Source: Roseiarcus sp963807735
GTDB taxonomy: Bacteria; Pseudomonadota; Alphaproteobacteria; Rhizobiales; Beijerinckiaceae
Direction of reading: 5' to 3'
Assembly: GCA_963807735.1 (NCBI GenBank)
Contig: CAWEDI010000024.1
Location: 310,001 to 374,000, forward strand
DNA: 64,000 bases
Below, piece after piece: positions 42,385 through 51,268 of this stretch. The notes below the pieces were generated by a model. That model searched no databases. It was not told where the DNA came from and saw only the letters and a program-made list of their open reading frames with translations. Position 1 is the stretch's first letter, and each line of letters begins with the position of its first letter. The position numbers and the translations under genes are program-made.

Positions 42385-43491
42385 ATGTCCGACGCGCTTG
42401 TCCACGAAGCCGCGCATCGCCGCGCTGCGCTTCCGCTCAACACTCGCCTCTGGCGGCTGTTGCGTTGGGCGGTCGCTGCTGGCCTTCGTCGTCTATCTGC
42501 CGTTCGTGTTGAGCCACCGCGCCGCCTTCGGCTTTCGGCTCACCAATACCGAACTGCTGAACCTTGGCCTCACGCAAATCAATCTGATGCTGATCGCGAT
42601 GCTGGGCGCGCTGTCGCTCAACTATCTGACCGGCTGCGCCGGGCTCATTTCGATCGGCCACGCGGCGTTCTACGCAACCGGCGCGATGACCGCGGCGATC
42701 GTCGGCACGCAATGGGGCTGGCCGTTTCCGCTCGCGCTCGCCGCCGCGGCGCTGACAGGGGCGCTGGTCGGCGTCGTCGCGGGCCTGCCGTCGCTGCAGG
42801 GTGCGCGGGCTCTATTTTGTCCTGTCGACGCTCGCCGTGCATCAGTCGTCGTCTTCGCCTTCCTCGAATATCAGTTCCGCTATTTCGACGTGGTCGGCGT
42901 GCCCTACGACGCCCCGCTGCTCGGGGCCTATCGAGCTTGAACACGCCGCTGCGCTGGTATTTCTTTCTGCTGCCGGTCGTCGCGCTCGTCTACTGGGGCC
43001 TGAAGAACAGCCTGACGACGCGCGAGGGGCGGGCGATGCGGGCGATGCGCGATCACGAACTGGCGGCGACCGCCGCCGGCGTCGACGTGCGAATTCTCCG
43101 GCTCAAGGCGTTCGCGTTTTCCTCGGCGATCGCCTCCATGGCGGGCGCGCTTATGGCCTATTTCATGTCGAATGTCACATCCGAGGCGTTCGGTCTCGAT
43201 TTCGCGATCCAGTTCATCGCGATGATCATCATCGGCGGCCTCGGGTCGCTTGGCGGGTCGCTGGTAGGCGCCGCGATATGGTTGCTGCTGCCCTCGATCA
43301 TATCCGGCCTCGCGCCGCAGGGCGGCGACGCGAGCGGGTGGATGGGGACGCTGCTCGTCGAGCACAAGCCGCAACTCGTGCAGGTGATCTTCGGCCTGCT
43401 CATCATCCTGTTGCTGATCTTCGCGCCCGGCGGCGTTGCGGGGCTCGGCCGAAAGCTGAAGGCGCTGCTTTCGCCGCAGGGCGCCGACTGA
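42385..43491 (+). pseudogene. livM: Liv-type ABC permease LivM with four frame breaks
   Basis: Begins MSDALVHEAAHRR 1 base after the livH stop. The match moves between frames four times. An extra G near 42472 precedes SLLAFVVYLPFVLSHRAAFG, and an extra G near 42800 precedes VRGLYFVLSTLAVH. A missing base near 42843 precedes VVVFAFLEYQFRYFDVVGVPYDA, and another near 42925 precedes LSSLNTPLRWYFFLLPV. The net change is zero, so the last 180 residues (EGRAMRAMRDHELAATAAGVDV, IGGLGSLGGSLVGAAIW) are in one frame. Corrected length is about 368 residues. Broken as written. Confidence 0.85.
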
Positions 43492-44232
43492 TGGAGCCCG
43501 CGCTCGCCATCGAAGGCCTGTCGGCCGGCTACGCGCGCAAAGGCCTGGCGCTCGACGACGTCAGCCTCGTCGTGCCCAAGGGCGGCATCGTGGCGCTGCT
43601 CGGCGCCAATGGCGCGGGCAAGACGACGCTGATCCGCGCCGCGACCGGCCTCATCGGACTGCATGGCGGACAGATCGCCAAAGGCGTCGTACGGTTCGCA
43701 GGCGTGGCCGTGCAACATCTGCCCGCGCACAATCGCGTGCGCCTCGGCATGGCGCAGGTTCCCGAGGGGCGGCTGGTGTTCAAGAAACTCAGCGTCGAGG
43801 ACAATCTGCTGGTCGGCGCCGCGATCCTGCCGGGCGCGCAGCGCCGCGAGGGCCTGGAGTCCGTCTATGCGCTATTCCCGCGGTTGAAGGAGCGGCGCCA
43901 GTCAGGCGGCAGGATGGCTCTCGGGCGGCGAGCAGCAGATGCTGGCGCTTGGCCGGGCGTTGATCGGACGCCCGCAACTCCTGCTGGTGGACGAACTGTC
44001 GCTGGGGCTCGCCCCAATCATCGTGCGCCAGATATACGAGCAGTTGCGCAAGGTCGGCGAGACGCTCGGCGCCTCAATGCTGGTCGTGGAGCAGAACGCG
44101 CGGCTCGCGCTGGAGTTCGCCAGCTATGCCTATGTGCTGGAAAGTGGCCGGGTCGCCGTGTCGGGTCCGGCTGCGGAAGTGGCGGCCAGCGAGGCGATGC
44201 GGGCGTCCTACCTCGGGGCGGAAAAGGCATGA
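43491..44232 (+). pseudogene. livF: Liv-type ABC ATPase LivF, single-base frameshift
   Basis: Walker A GANGAGKT is at residues ~38-45 in the first frame, together with GMAQVPEGRLVFKKLSVEDNL. The signature LSGGEQQMLALGRAL, Walker B LLLVDELSLGLAP and switch His region (VVEQN) are in the next frame. One extra base (G43917 in ATG-G-CTCTCG) joins them. Corrected length is about 246 residues, normal for LivF. The break falls between Walker A and the signature, so the written sequence cannot give a working ATPase. Start overlaps the livM stop (TGATG). Confidence 0.87.
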
Positions 44233-44999
44233 CCGTCCCGCTGCTCGAAGTCGCTTCGCTGCAAAAGCGTTTTCTCGGCCTGCTCGCGCTCGACGACGTG
44301 AGCTTCGCGTTGCAGGCGGGCGACATCACTTCGCTGATTGGTCCCAACGGCGCCGGCAAGACCACGCTGTTCAACTGCATCACCGGCATGATCGCGCCGT
44401 CGGCGGGCGCGGTGCGGTTCGAGGGGCGCGACATCGCTGGGATGGGCGCGCATAGGATCTCGCGGTTCGGCATTGCGCGAACGTTCCAGAACCTTGCCCT
44501 GTTCGGCGGTTTGAGCGTGCTGGAGAACCTGATGGTCGGCGCCTATCAGCGCGGCCGCTCGGGGCTGCTTGCCGGCGCGTTGCTCACCCCGCGCGCTCGA
44601 CGCGAGCGGTGCGAGGCTGAAAGCGCGGCGCGCGAGATGCTGGCTTTTCTCGGGATGGAATATGCGGCCGACCTCTCGCCCTCGGAGCTTCCCTACGGCC
44701 GCCAGAAACAGATCGAATTCGGCCGCGCGCTGATGCAGAAGGGCCGCCTGTTGTTGCTCGACGAACCCATGGCGGGCATGGGCGCCGCCGAGAAGGGCGA
44801 AATGACGGAACTGATCCGCCGTGTGCGCCGCGATGTCGGCCTCACCGTGCTGATCGTCGAGCACGACATTCCCGTCATCATGAACATTTCCGACAAGATC
44901 GTCGTGCTCGATTTCGGCCGCAAGATCGCGGACGGCGCCCCGCAGGAGGTGCGCTCGAACCCGGCGGTCGTGGCGGCCTATCTCGGCGCCGACGCCTAG
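44229..44999 (+). CDS. livG: Liv-type ABC ATPase LivG
   Basis: A 256-residue ATPase with Walker A GPNGAGKT, RISRFGIARTFQNLALFGGLSVLENLMVG typical of LivG, Walker B LLLLDEPMAGMG and switch His VEHDIPVI. The signature loop is unusual: ELPYGRQKQIEFGRALM, where LivG normally has LPYGxQRRLEIARAL, so this is within family range. Start overlaps livF by ATGA. It is the last gene of the catabolic operon. Confidence 0.92.
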   Translation: MTVPLLEVASLQKRFLGLLALDDVSFALQAGDITSLIGPNGAGKTTLFNCITGMIAPSAGAVRFEGRDIAGMGAHRISRFGIARTFQNLALFGGLSVLENLMVGAYQRGRSGLLAGALLTPRARRERCEAESAAREMLAFLGMEYAADLSPSELPYGRQKQIEFGRALMQKGRLLLLDEPMAGMGAAEKGEMTELIRRVRRDVGLTVLIVEHDIPVIMNISDKIVVLDFGRKIADGAPQEVRSNPAVVAAYLGADA

Positions 45000-45093
45000 G
45001 CTTGGACTTCCTGAGACGCGTGGAGGAGGGCGGGTCCGGGCCGAACGAAAGAGCAAAGATCCGGCCGTTCACCAGCAAAGCCGGCGTGACGTT

Positions 45094-45605
45094 TTGTTCA
45101 TCCAGGCATCCGCTGCCCTCGCCTCAGCTTCGCCGAAAAGGATTGCGGCGACGTTGATGCGGGCGTATCGAGGCACGCTGAATTTGAGCCCCGCGACGTC
45201 GATGCGACGGCGCGGCGAGGCTCATCAAGCGCAATTTTTTAACCGTGAGGCGGCGCTCGCAACCGCCGACAGGGCGCTCGCCTTCGCCGGGGAGAGCGGG
45301 ATCGTCTACGATGACGCCCGGCTTCAGCGGGCGCGTGGCGAGGCTCTGCTGGCCTTGGCCCCCTCGGACCCGGCGCGCGCCGAGGGCGCGTTTCGCGCGT
45401 CGATCGAAGTCGCGCGCGCGCAAGGGGCTCGGACCTACGAATTGCAGGCGGCTTTGGCGCTCGCGCGACTTGTCCATCAGAGAACCGGCCGCTGGAGGCC
45501 CGCCGCGCGCTGGCGGCGGCCCTCGAAGGCTTCCCGCCCATAGCGGCGCTTCCCAAAAGCGTCGAAGCCTATACGCTGCTGAAGGCGCTGCACGCGACCA
45601 ACTGA
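45094..45605 (+). pseudogene. 3' remnant of a TPR-type AAA/adenylate-cyclase-like regulator
   Basis: The segment LQRARGEALLALAPSDPARAEGAFRASIEVARAQGARTYELQAALALARL is the C-terminal TPR-like end found on large AAA ATPase/adenylate cyclase class 3 proteins. A frameshift near 45490 follows, after which RRALAAALEGFPPI and SVEAYTLLKALHATN complete the normal tail in another frame. The catalytic and ATPase parts are missing. It lies between livG and the SRPBCC gene and is a decayed fragment. Confidence 0.6.
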
Positions 45606-45654
45606 GCGCCGGCGCTGGCCGCCAACGCCGCGACCCAAAGAAGCGCTCCCATGC

Positions 45655-46551
45655 TTACAGAGTCTTAGCCATCCGCTCGATGAGTTCGCGCGTGCCGTGC
45701 TCGCGCGAGCCGCCGTCCTCGAAGCCGTCGAGGAACGCTCCCTGTTCGGTGATGCGAAGCCGCGCGCCGCCTTCGATCGCGGCGATCTCGATCGTCGCCA
45801 GCGAAACCGAAAGTTTTCGGTCATCGTGGTACATATTGTAGGCGTAGACGAGACGCTCGTCGGGGACCACGTCGAGATAGACGGCGTCGAAGTTCGTCAC
45901 CGCGCCGTTCTTCCAGCGGCCCTTGGCGATTTCCCGGCCGCCGGGACGCACGTCCATCTCGCGTTCGATCTCCGTCCAGTCGTCGCCGCCGGAGAACCAG
46001 CGCGCCTTTGCTTGCCGGTCGGTGAAGGCGCGATAGACCGCGGCGGGCGGGTGGGGCAGGTCGCGACTGACCGTGAAGACGCTGTGCGCCGCCGACGCCG
46101 CGCCGTTGCGCGCAATCTCGCGGGCAAGCTTGTCGAGCGTCGTGCGCCATCCTTCGCGCGCGCCCGCCGGCGCGGCGGCGAAGGCGGGGTCGTAGAGCTC
46201 GTAGCTCTGGCGGACGGTCATGCGGGTTTTTGCGCCCTCCGCCGCGAAGTCGACGAGGGTGCGGACCTTGAACCGCGCCTTGCCGCCCATCTCAACCTCC
46301 AGGGTGAAGGCGAGCCGGGACGGCGGCGTGACCTCCTCAAAGGCGCCGCGGCATTGGTGGTCCTGTCCGTCAGGCATTCGCATGACGACGGCAAACACGC
46401 CGCCCGCCCGAAAATCGACTTCCGCGCGCGGCACGCTGCAGCCTACGGGGCTGAACCAGCGCGCGAGGCGCTCGCCGCTCGACCAGACGGCGAACACCCG
46501 CTCGCGCGGCGCGTCGAATACTCGGCTGATCTCGATCGGTTCCGGCGTCAT
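45655..46551 (-). CDS. Double-domain SRPBCC (AHSA1-type) protein
   Basis: A 298-residue fusion of two Aha1/START-like domains. Domain one runs from ISRVFDAPRERVFAVWSSGERLARWFSP to about residue 140. Domain two runs from VFTVSRDLPHPPAAVYRAFTDRQAKARWFSGG to the end. These folds bind hydrophobic ligands. The ATG has AGGAGAT upstream and overlaps the ArsR stop, so it is coupled to the regulator. ArsR plus SRPBCC pairs are common in alphaproteobacteria; the ligand is unknown. A similar pair with a single domain lies at 59.2-60.1 kb. Confidence 0.85.
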   Translation of the reverse strand: MTPEPIEISRVFDAPRERVFAVWSSGERLARWFSPVGCSVPRAEVDFRAGGVFAVVMRMPDGQDHQCRGAFEEVTPPSRLAFTLEVEMGGKARFKVRTLVDFAAEGAKTRMTVRQSYELYDPAFAAAPAGAREGWRTTLDKLAREIARNGAASAAHSVFTVSRDLPHPPAAVYRAFTDRQAKARWFSGGDDWTEIEREMDVRPGGREIAKGRWKNGAVTNFDAVYLDVVPDERLVYAYNMYHDDRKLSVSLATIEIAAIEGGARLRITEQGAFLDGFEDGGSREHGTRELIERMAKTL

Positions 46552-46880
46552 TTTGGATCTCCTTCTGAGGTTTGCAAATAGGCGCCAAGCCGGTCGAGCC
46601 GACGCTCCCACTCGCCGCGCTGCGCGCTGAGCCATTGCTCGGCGCGGGCGATGGCGGCGGTCTCCAGCCGGCAGGTGCGAACCCGCCCGGACTTCTGGCT
46701 GACGACGAGGCCGGCGCTCTCGAGGACAGCCAGATGTTGCAGTACCGCCGGCAGCGAGATCGGCAGCGGCTTGGCCAGCGCGCTGACGCTGAGCGGGCCG
46801 CCGGCGAGCCGCGACACCATCTCGCGCCGGGTTTGGTCGCTGAGCGCCTGAAAGGCGAGGTCAAGCGAATGGTTAGGCAT
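46548..46880 (-). CDS. ArsR-family regulator
   Basis: A 110-residue winged-helix regulator. The helix-turn-helix segment LAFQALSDQTRREMVSRLAGGPLSVSALAKPLPISLPAVLQHLAVLESAGLV is typical of the ArsR branch that pairs with SRPBCC genes. No metal-binding Cys pair is present. The ATG of MPNHSLD is preferred over a longer frame upstream. It precedes and overlaps the SRPBCC gene and probably represses it. Confidence 0.88.
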   Translation of the reverse strand: MPNHSLDLAFQALSDQTRREMVSRLAGGPLSVSALAKPLPISLPAVLQHLAVLESAGLVVSQKSGRVRTCRLETAAIARAEQWLSAQRGEWERRLDRLGAYLQTSEGDPK

Positions 46881-46997
46881 GTGCTTAACTATCGCGGTCC
46901 GAATACAAAAGCAAGCGCTTAAGTTTTCCGCCACGCTTCTCCGCCCCCGCGACATGCGTTAGCGTCGGGCTCCTTCTCCCCCAGCCTCCGAGGCGCC

Positions 46998-48074
46998 ATG
47001 AAGACCTATCGCATTGCCGCAATTCCCGGCGACGGCATCGGTCCGGAAGTGGTCGACGCGGGCGTGGAGGTTCTGCGGGCGCTCGCACAACGCGACGGCG
47101 GCTTCGCGCTCGAATTCGATCGCTTTGACTGGGGCGGCGAATACTACAAGACCCACGGCCGCATGATGCCCGACAACGGCCGCGATCAGATCAGGGATCA
47201 CGACGCCATCCTGTTCGGCTCAGCCGGCCATCCCGACATTCCCGATCACGTCACGCTGTGGGGTCTGCGCCTCGCGATTTGCCAGCCGTTCGACCAATAC
47301 GCCAACGTGCGCCCGACCCGGATTCTGCCGGGCATCACTTCGCCGCTGCGGAAAGTCACGGGGCCGGAGCTCGACTGGGTGATCGTGCGCGAAAACTCCG
47401 AAGGCGAATACGCCGGGGTTGGCGGCCGAGTGCATCAAGGCTTCCCAGAGGAAGCGGCGACCGACGTTTCGCTGATGACCCGCGCCGGCGTCACCCGCAT
47501 CATGCGCTTCGCGTTCAAGCTGGCGCAAAGCCGGCCGCGCAAGCTCCTCACCGTCGTCACCAAATCCAACGCGCAGCGCCACGCCATGGTGATGTGGGAC
47601 GAGATCGCGGCCGAGGTCGCGCGGGAGTTCCCGGACGTGACGACCGACAAGATGCTGGTCGATGCGATGACCATGCGCATGACGCTGAAGCCGGAGACGC
47701 TCGACACGATCGTCGCGACCAACCTGCACGCCGACATCCTGTCCGACCTCGCCGCCGCGCTCGCGGGGTCGCTCGGCATCGCGCCGACCGCCAACCTGAA
47801 CCCCGAGCGGAAGTTTCCCTCGATGTTCGAGCCGATCCACGGCTCCGCCTTCGACATCATGGGCAAGGGCGTCGCCAATCCCGTCGGCACATTCTGGTCG
47901 GCCGCGATGATGTTGGAGCACCTCGGCGAGAACGCCGCGTCGGCGCGGCTGATGAGGGCGGTCGAGCGGGTGACGGCGAATCCTGATTTGCACACACCCG
48001 ATCTCGGCGGCGCCGCCACCACGCGCCAGGTGACGGACGCCGTGATTTCAGCGATCCAGGCCGACAACGCCTAG
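46998..48074 (+). CDS. Tartrate/D-malate dehydrogenase (isopropylmalate dehydrogenase family)
   Basis: A 358-residue NAD-dependent oxidative decarboxylase. It shows AAIPGDGIGPEVV, VRENSEGEYAGVGG (the substrate loop of the tartrate/malate branch), the catalytic Lys in VTKSNAQRHAM and the metal/NAD segment FEPIHGSAFDIMGKGVANPVG. LeuB proteins differ in the substrate loop, so tartrate dehydrogenase or D-malate dehydrogenase is the better call. It stands alone, divergent from the ArsR gene. Confidence 0.87.
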   Translation: MKTYRIAAIPGDGIGPEVVDAGVEVLRALAQRDGGFALEFDRFDWGGEYYKTHGRMMPDNGRDQIRDHDAILFGSAGHPDIPDHVTLWGLRLAICQPFDQYANVRPTRILPGITSPLRKVTGPELDWVIVRENSEGEYAGVGGRVHQGFPEEAATDVSLMTRAGVTRIMRFAFKLAQSRPRKLLTVVTKSNAQRHAMVMWDEIAAEVAREFPDVTTDKMLVDAMTMRMTLKPETLDTIVATNLHADILSDLAAALAGSLGIAPTANLNPERKFPSMFEPIHGSAFDIMGKGVANPVGTFWSAAMMLEHLGENAASARLMRAVERVTANPDLHTPDLGGAATTRQVTDAVISAIQADNA

Positions 48075-48081
48075 AGGCGCC

Positions 48082-48546
48082 TCAGGCGCTGTCGATCGTC
48101 ACTTCTGTCGTGACCGAATTGGCGATGTAGCAGGCGTCATGCGCCTTGTGGTGGATCGCGGAGATGTCCGCCGCGGTCGGCTGCTTGTCGCCGGCGAAAC
48201 GGATTTGCGGCCGCAGCGTGACCTTGGTCATCCGCACCTTTCCGTCCAGGCCCTTCTCCATAACGCCCTCGGCCGGGTCGTCATAGGCTTCGACGACGAA
48301 CCCCGCCTGCTTGGCGAAATCGAGGAAGAACAGCATGTGGCAGCTCGAAAGCGACGCCACCAGCGCCTCCTCGGGATCGACGCCGGCGGGATCGGAGAAA
48401 GGCACGCGCACCACGCTCGGCGAGGAAGAGGCGGCGATGTCGGCTCCGCCGTCGAAGCGCCAGCGATGGGCGCGGCTGTAGCGGCCGTCGACGAATTTCT
48501 CGTCAGGCTTGCGCGACCAGCGGATTGTGGCGGTGTAGCGGGACAT
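48082..48546 (-). CDS. OsmC-family peroxide-resistance-type protein
   Basis: A 154-residue OsmC/Ohr-fold protein. The conserved Cys lies in LVASLSSCHMLFFLDFAKQAGF, with KVTLRPQIRF and HKAHDACYIANSV, the second Cys region. Such proteins reduce peroxides with thiols. It is convergent with the dehydrogenase gene, 7 bases apart. Confidence 0.87.
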   Translation of the reverse strand: MSRYTATIRWSRKPDEKFVDGRYSRAHRWRFDGGADIAASSSPSVVRVPFSDPAGVDPEEALVASLSSCHMLFFLDFAKQAGFVVEAYDDPAEGVMEKGLDGKVRMTKVTLRPQIRFAGDKQPTAADISAIHHKAHDACYIANSVTTEVTIDSA

Positions 48547-48619
48547 CGGCGCCCTCGGTTGTCAGGCTCGATCCTAACGCTCGCGCGCGAGGATTTGAAG
48601 AAGGACTGGCCCGCGGCGA

Positions 48620-49045
48620 TCAAGGCCATCCGATCAGCGTCGTTGGACACCAGCGGGCCTTTCTTCTGGCGACGCGCGCTTCGCGATCCTCCGCGCTGTA
48701 ATCGCGCGGCTCCGGCGGCCGGGTGAACAGCGCTCGATCGTCGAGCGCATCGACGTTGACGACGCTCCACACCCGCTCCCCTTCCGTCAGCGTCATTGCG
48801 ACGTAGACTCCGCACTTTCGGCAGATGATCTGCTCCGAGGTTCCGAGACCGAACGCATATCGCTGAAGCTGCTCCGGCTCGGCGGCGGTCAACGTCACGT
48901 GCGCCTTGGGATCGGAGAGCGCACGCGCGTTGTGCTTGCGACAGAACGAGCATTGGCAGGCGCCGAGCACTTGATCCTCCGTCGCCCGGTCGGACGCCAA
49001 CGTTATTCGGATCGCGCCACAGTGACACTGCCCTTTGAACAGCAC
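48620..49045 (-). CDS. GFA-family zinc-binding protein
   Basis: A 141-residue protein of the glutathione-dependent formaldehyde-activating (GFA/CENP-V) family. Zinc ligands are seen in CHCGAIRI, CQCSFCRKHN and ICRKCGVYVA. The GTG start is chosen because AGGAG lies 8 bases upstream; a longer frame of 85 more codons is low-complexity. A role in formaldehyde handling is the family annotation but is not established for most members. Confidence 0.82.
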   Translation of the reverse strand: MLFKGQCHCGAIRITLASDRATEDQVLGACQCSFCRKHNARALSDPKAHVTLTAAEPEQLQRYAFGLGTSEQIICRKCGVYVAMTLTEGERVWSVVNVDALDDRALFTRPPEPRDYSAEDREARVARRKARWCPTTLIGWP

Positions 49046-49151
49046 GCACGATCTCCTGCGCCAGCGAGGGGCGCTGCGCCTACACGGGTCGGCCGGACTT
49101 GCCAAGCCTCCCGCGAGCGGGCAGAGTTTCCCATAGGGGAGACCGGCCGCT

Positions 49152-49634
49152 ATGAAACCCATCGCCTGGGCGCCGCTGCTGACGCTCGCAATGACCCTTG
49201 CCGGCTGCGTTTCGCTCGGGCTCGGCAGCGCCGGGCCGCCTGCGGCGCCTGCGCCCGACGTCGCCGCCGGGCCTGCGCCCTTTTCGGTCGATCGGCTCAT
49301 CGGCGCCTGGGGCGTCGCCTCCTATCGCGAGGAGAAGGACCGCACGCGCACCGAGACGATGGCGCGCGCGCAATGCAAGCTGCCCTACGTTATCAAGCGC
49401 GGCCCGACCGACGGCGTCATCATGCACGTCGCCGACGACGCCACGCCGCACGAACTCGCGCTGAAAAAGGGCGGCGACGGCAAGGTCTATCTCGGCTTCG
49501 CCGGCCCGCCCGGCGACGCGCAGGACCGCGTGATCCTCTCGATCACCGACCGCGAGTTCGTCACTCGCTACGTCGATCCCGACACCAACACGCGCTATGG
49601 CACGTTCATCTATGTGCGATGCGCCAAAGCGTAG
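49152..49634 (+). CDS. Small exported lipoprotein
   Basis: A 160-residue protein with a lipoprotein signal peptide ending in the lipobox LAGC (Cys at residue 19). A Pro/Ala linker leads to a compact domain from FSVDRLIGAWGVASYREE to the end, with a conserved-looking strand pattern (VIMHVADD, VYLGFAGPPGD, FVTRYVDPDTNTRYGTFIYVRC). Relatives occur as unnamed lipoproteins in Hyphomicrobiales. It precedes the L,D-transpeptidase gene by 8 bases and is probably co-transcribed, so an envelope role is likely. Confidence 0.75.
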   Translation: MKPIAWAPLLTLAMTLAGCVSLGLGSAGPPAAPAPDVAAGPAPFSVDRLIGAWGVASYREEKDRTRTETMARAQCKLPYVIKRGPTDGVIMHVADDATPHELALKKGGDGKVYLGFAGPPGDAQDRVILSITDREFVTRYVDPDTNTRYGTFIYVRCAKA

Positions 49635-49642
49635 GGTTGAGC

Positions 49643-50242
49643 ATGAAGCTGGCGTTGATGTTGGCCGCCGCGTTGGCGCTTTTGCCGCTGATGAGCGCGC
49701 GCGCCGACGAGGACCCGAAGGTTATCACGATGGACGTCGCCGACGAGCCCGGCCGGGTCTCGGACGAGGACGTGAAGATCGAGGACGGACCGTATAAGCG
49801 TCAGGTCGTCTATTATCGCACGACGGCGACGCCGGGCACGCTCGTCATCTCGACCTCCGAGCATTTCCTCTATCTGGTGCTCGGCGACAATCGCGCGCTG
49901 CGCTACGGCATCGGCGTCGGGCGTCAGGGTTTTCAGTGGTCGGGCATGGTCAAGATCACCCGCAAGACCGCGTGGCCGGACTGGACGCCGCCGCCCGAGA
50001 TGATCGCGCGGCAACCCTATCTGCCGCGCTTCATGGCCGGCGGGCCGGGCAATCCGTTGGGGGCGCGCGCGCTCTATCTCGGCGCCACCGTCTACCGCAT
50101 CCACGGCACCAACCAGCCGGAGACGATCGGGCAGTCGATTTCGTCCGGCTGTTTCCGGCTCGCCAACGGCGATGTCGCCGACTTGTTCGACCGCGTGCCG
50201 ATCGGGACGAAGGTGATCGTCCGCCAGGCGCCGGAACTCTAG
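49643..50242 (+). CDS. L,D-transpeptidase (YkuD domain)
   Basis: A 199-residue exported enzyme that makes 3-3 crosslinks in peptidoglycan or attaches proteins to it. A signal peptide (ALMLAAALALLPLMSARADE) precedes the YkuD domain. The active site HGTNQPETIGQSISSGCFRLANGD carries the catalytic His and Cys, and LVISTSEHFLYLVLGD is the domain's first strand pair. The ATG lies 8 bases after the lipoprotein stop. Confidence 0.9.
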   Translation: MKLALMLAAALALLPLMSARADEDPKVITMDVADEPGRVSDEDVKIEDGPYKRQVVYYRTTATPGTLVISTSEHFLYLVLGDNRALRYGIGVGRQGFQWSGMVKITRKTAWPDWTPPPEMIARQPYLPRFMAGGPGNPLGARALYLGATVYRIHGTNQPETIGQSISSGCFRLANGDVADLFDRVPIGTKVIVRQAPEL

Positions 50243-50251
50243 GGGGATCGT

Positions 50252-51262
50252 ATGAGGGCGAGATTTTGGGCGCCGCTCGCGGCGGCGCTGTTGACGCTGG
50301 GCGCGGCCAACGCGAGTACGCTGGACACGGTCAAGCAGCGCGGCGCCGTAGCGTGCGGCGTCTCCACCGGCCTGCCCGGGTTTTCCGATCGCGATGACAA
50401 GGGCGCCTGGAGCGGTTTCGACGTCGACTATTGTCGAGCGCTGGCGGCGGCGATCTTCGACGACCCGGCGAAGGTCACTTATGTCCCGCTCAACGCCGCC
50501 GAGCGGTTCGACGCGCTCAAAGCCGGCAAGATCGACGTGCTGTCGCGCAACTCGACGTGGACGATCGAGCGCGAGGCTTCGCTCGGGTTGCTGTTCACCG
50601 CGATCCTCTATCACGACGGCCAGGGATTTCTCGTCGTGCGCCATCCCGACATGACCTCGGCGCTGGAGCTCGATCACGCCAAGGTCTGCGTGCAGAAAGG
50701 CACGACCACCGAGCTCAACCTGCCGGATTTCTTCCACTTCAATTCGCTGACCTACGAGCTCAACGCCTATGATACGGTCGAGGAGGCGATCAAGGCGCTC
50801 GAGGGCGGGACGTGCGACGTGTTCTCCGCCGACCAGTCGGCGCTCTACGCCGAGCGCACCGAGCTGGCGAAGCCGCAAGATGCGGTGATTCTGCCCGACG
50901 TGATCTCCAAGGAGCCCCTGGGACCGGTAGTGCGCGGCGACGATGTCGCGTGGTTCAATCTGGTCAAGTGGGTCGCCTTCGGCCTGATCGACGCGGAGGA
51001 ACTGGGCGTGACTTCGCACAACCTCGACAAGGCGCTGGCGTCGAAGAAGCCGGAAGTGCGCCGGCTCGTCGGGGCGGAGGGCGATTTCGGCGCGCGGCTC
51101 GGCGTCGACAACGCGTTCATGCTGCGCGCGGTGAAGGCGGTCGGCAATTACGACGAAGTTTTCGAGCGCAACCTAGGCACCGGCTCGAAGCTGCGCATCC
51201 CGCGCGGGCTCAACCAACTTTGGTCGGCCGGCGGCGTGATGTACGCGCCGCCGATGCGGTGA
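50252..51262 (+). CDS. Amino-acid ABC transporter substrate-binding protein (AapJ-like)
   Basis: A 336-residue periplasmic protein of the type II binding fold. A signal peptide (APLAAALLTLGAANAS) precedes VKQRGAVACGVSTGLPGFSDRDDKGAWSGFDVDYCRALAAAIF, which matches AapJ general amino-acid binding proteins closely, then DVLSRNSTWTIERE and GDDVAWFNLVKWV. The permease and ATPase genes (aapQMP) are not adjacent. The last ~65 bases of this gene are found again, degenerate, at 52877-52941. Confidence 0.9.
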   Translation: MRARFWAPLAAALLTLGAANASTLDTVKQRGAVACGVSTGLPGFSDRDDKGAWSGFDVDYCRALAAAIFDDPAKVTYVPLNAAERFDALKAGKIDVLSRNSTWTIEREASLGLLFTAILYHDGQGFLVVRHPDMTSALELDHAKVCVQKGTTTELNLPDFFHFNSLTYELNAYDTVEEAIKALEGGTCDVFSADQSALYAERTELAKPQDAVILPDVISKEPLGPVVRGDDVAWFNLVKWVAFGLIDAEELGVTSHNLDKALASKKPEVRRLVGAEGDFGARLGVDNAFMLRAVKAVGNYDEVFERNLGTGSKLRIPRGLNQLWSAGGVMYAPPMR

Positions 51263-51268
51263 GGGGGG

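Noticed and set aside
37158..43930. Programmed ribosomal frameshifting in the broken genes
   Set aside because: The sites have no slippery heptamers or downstream structure, differ in sequence and occur in many unrelated genes, so errors or mutations are more likely.
49610..51019. Open frame of 469 codons on the minus strand
   Set aside because: It is antisense to the L,D-transpeptidase and AapJ-like genes; composition is that of a shadow frame.
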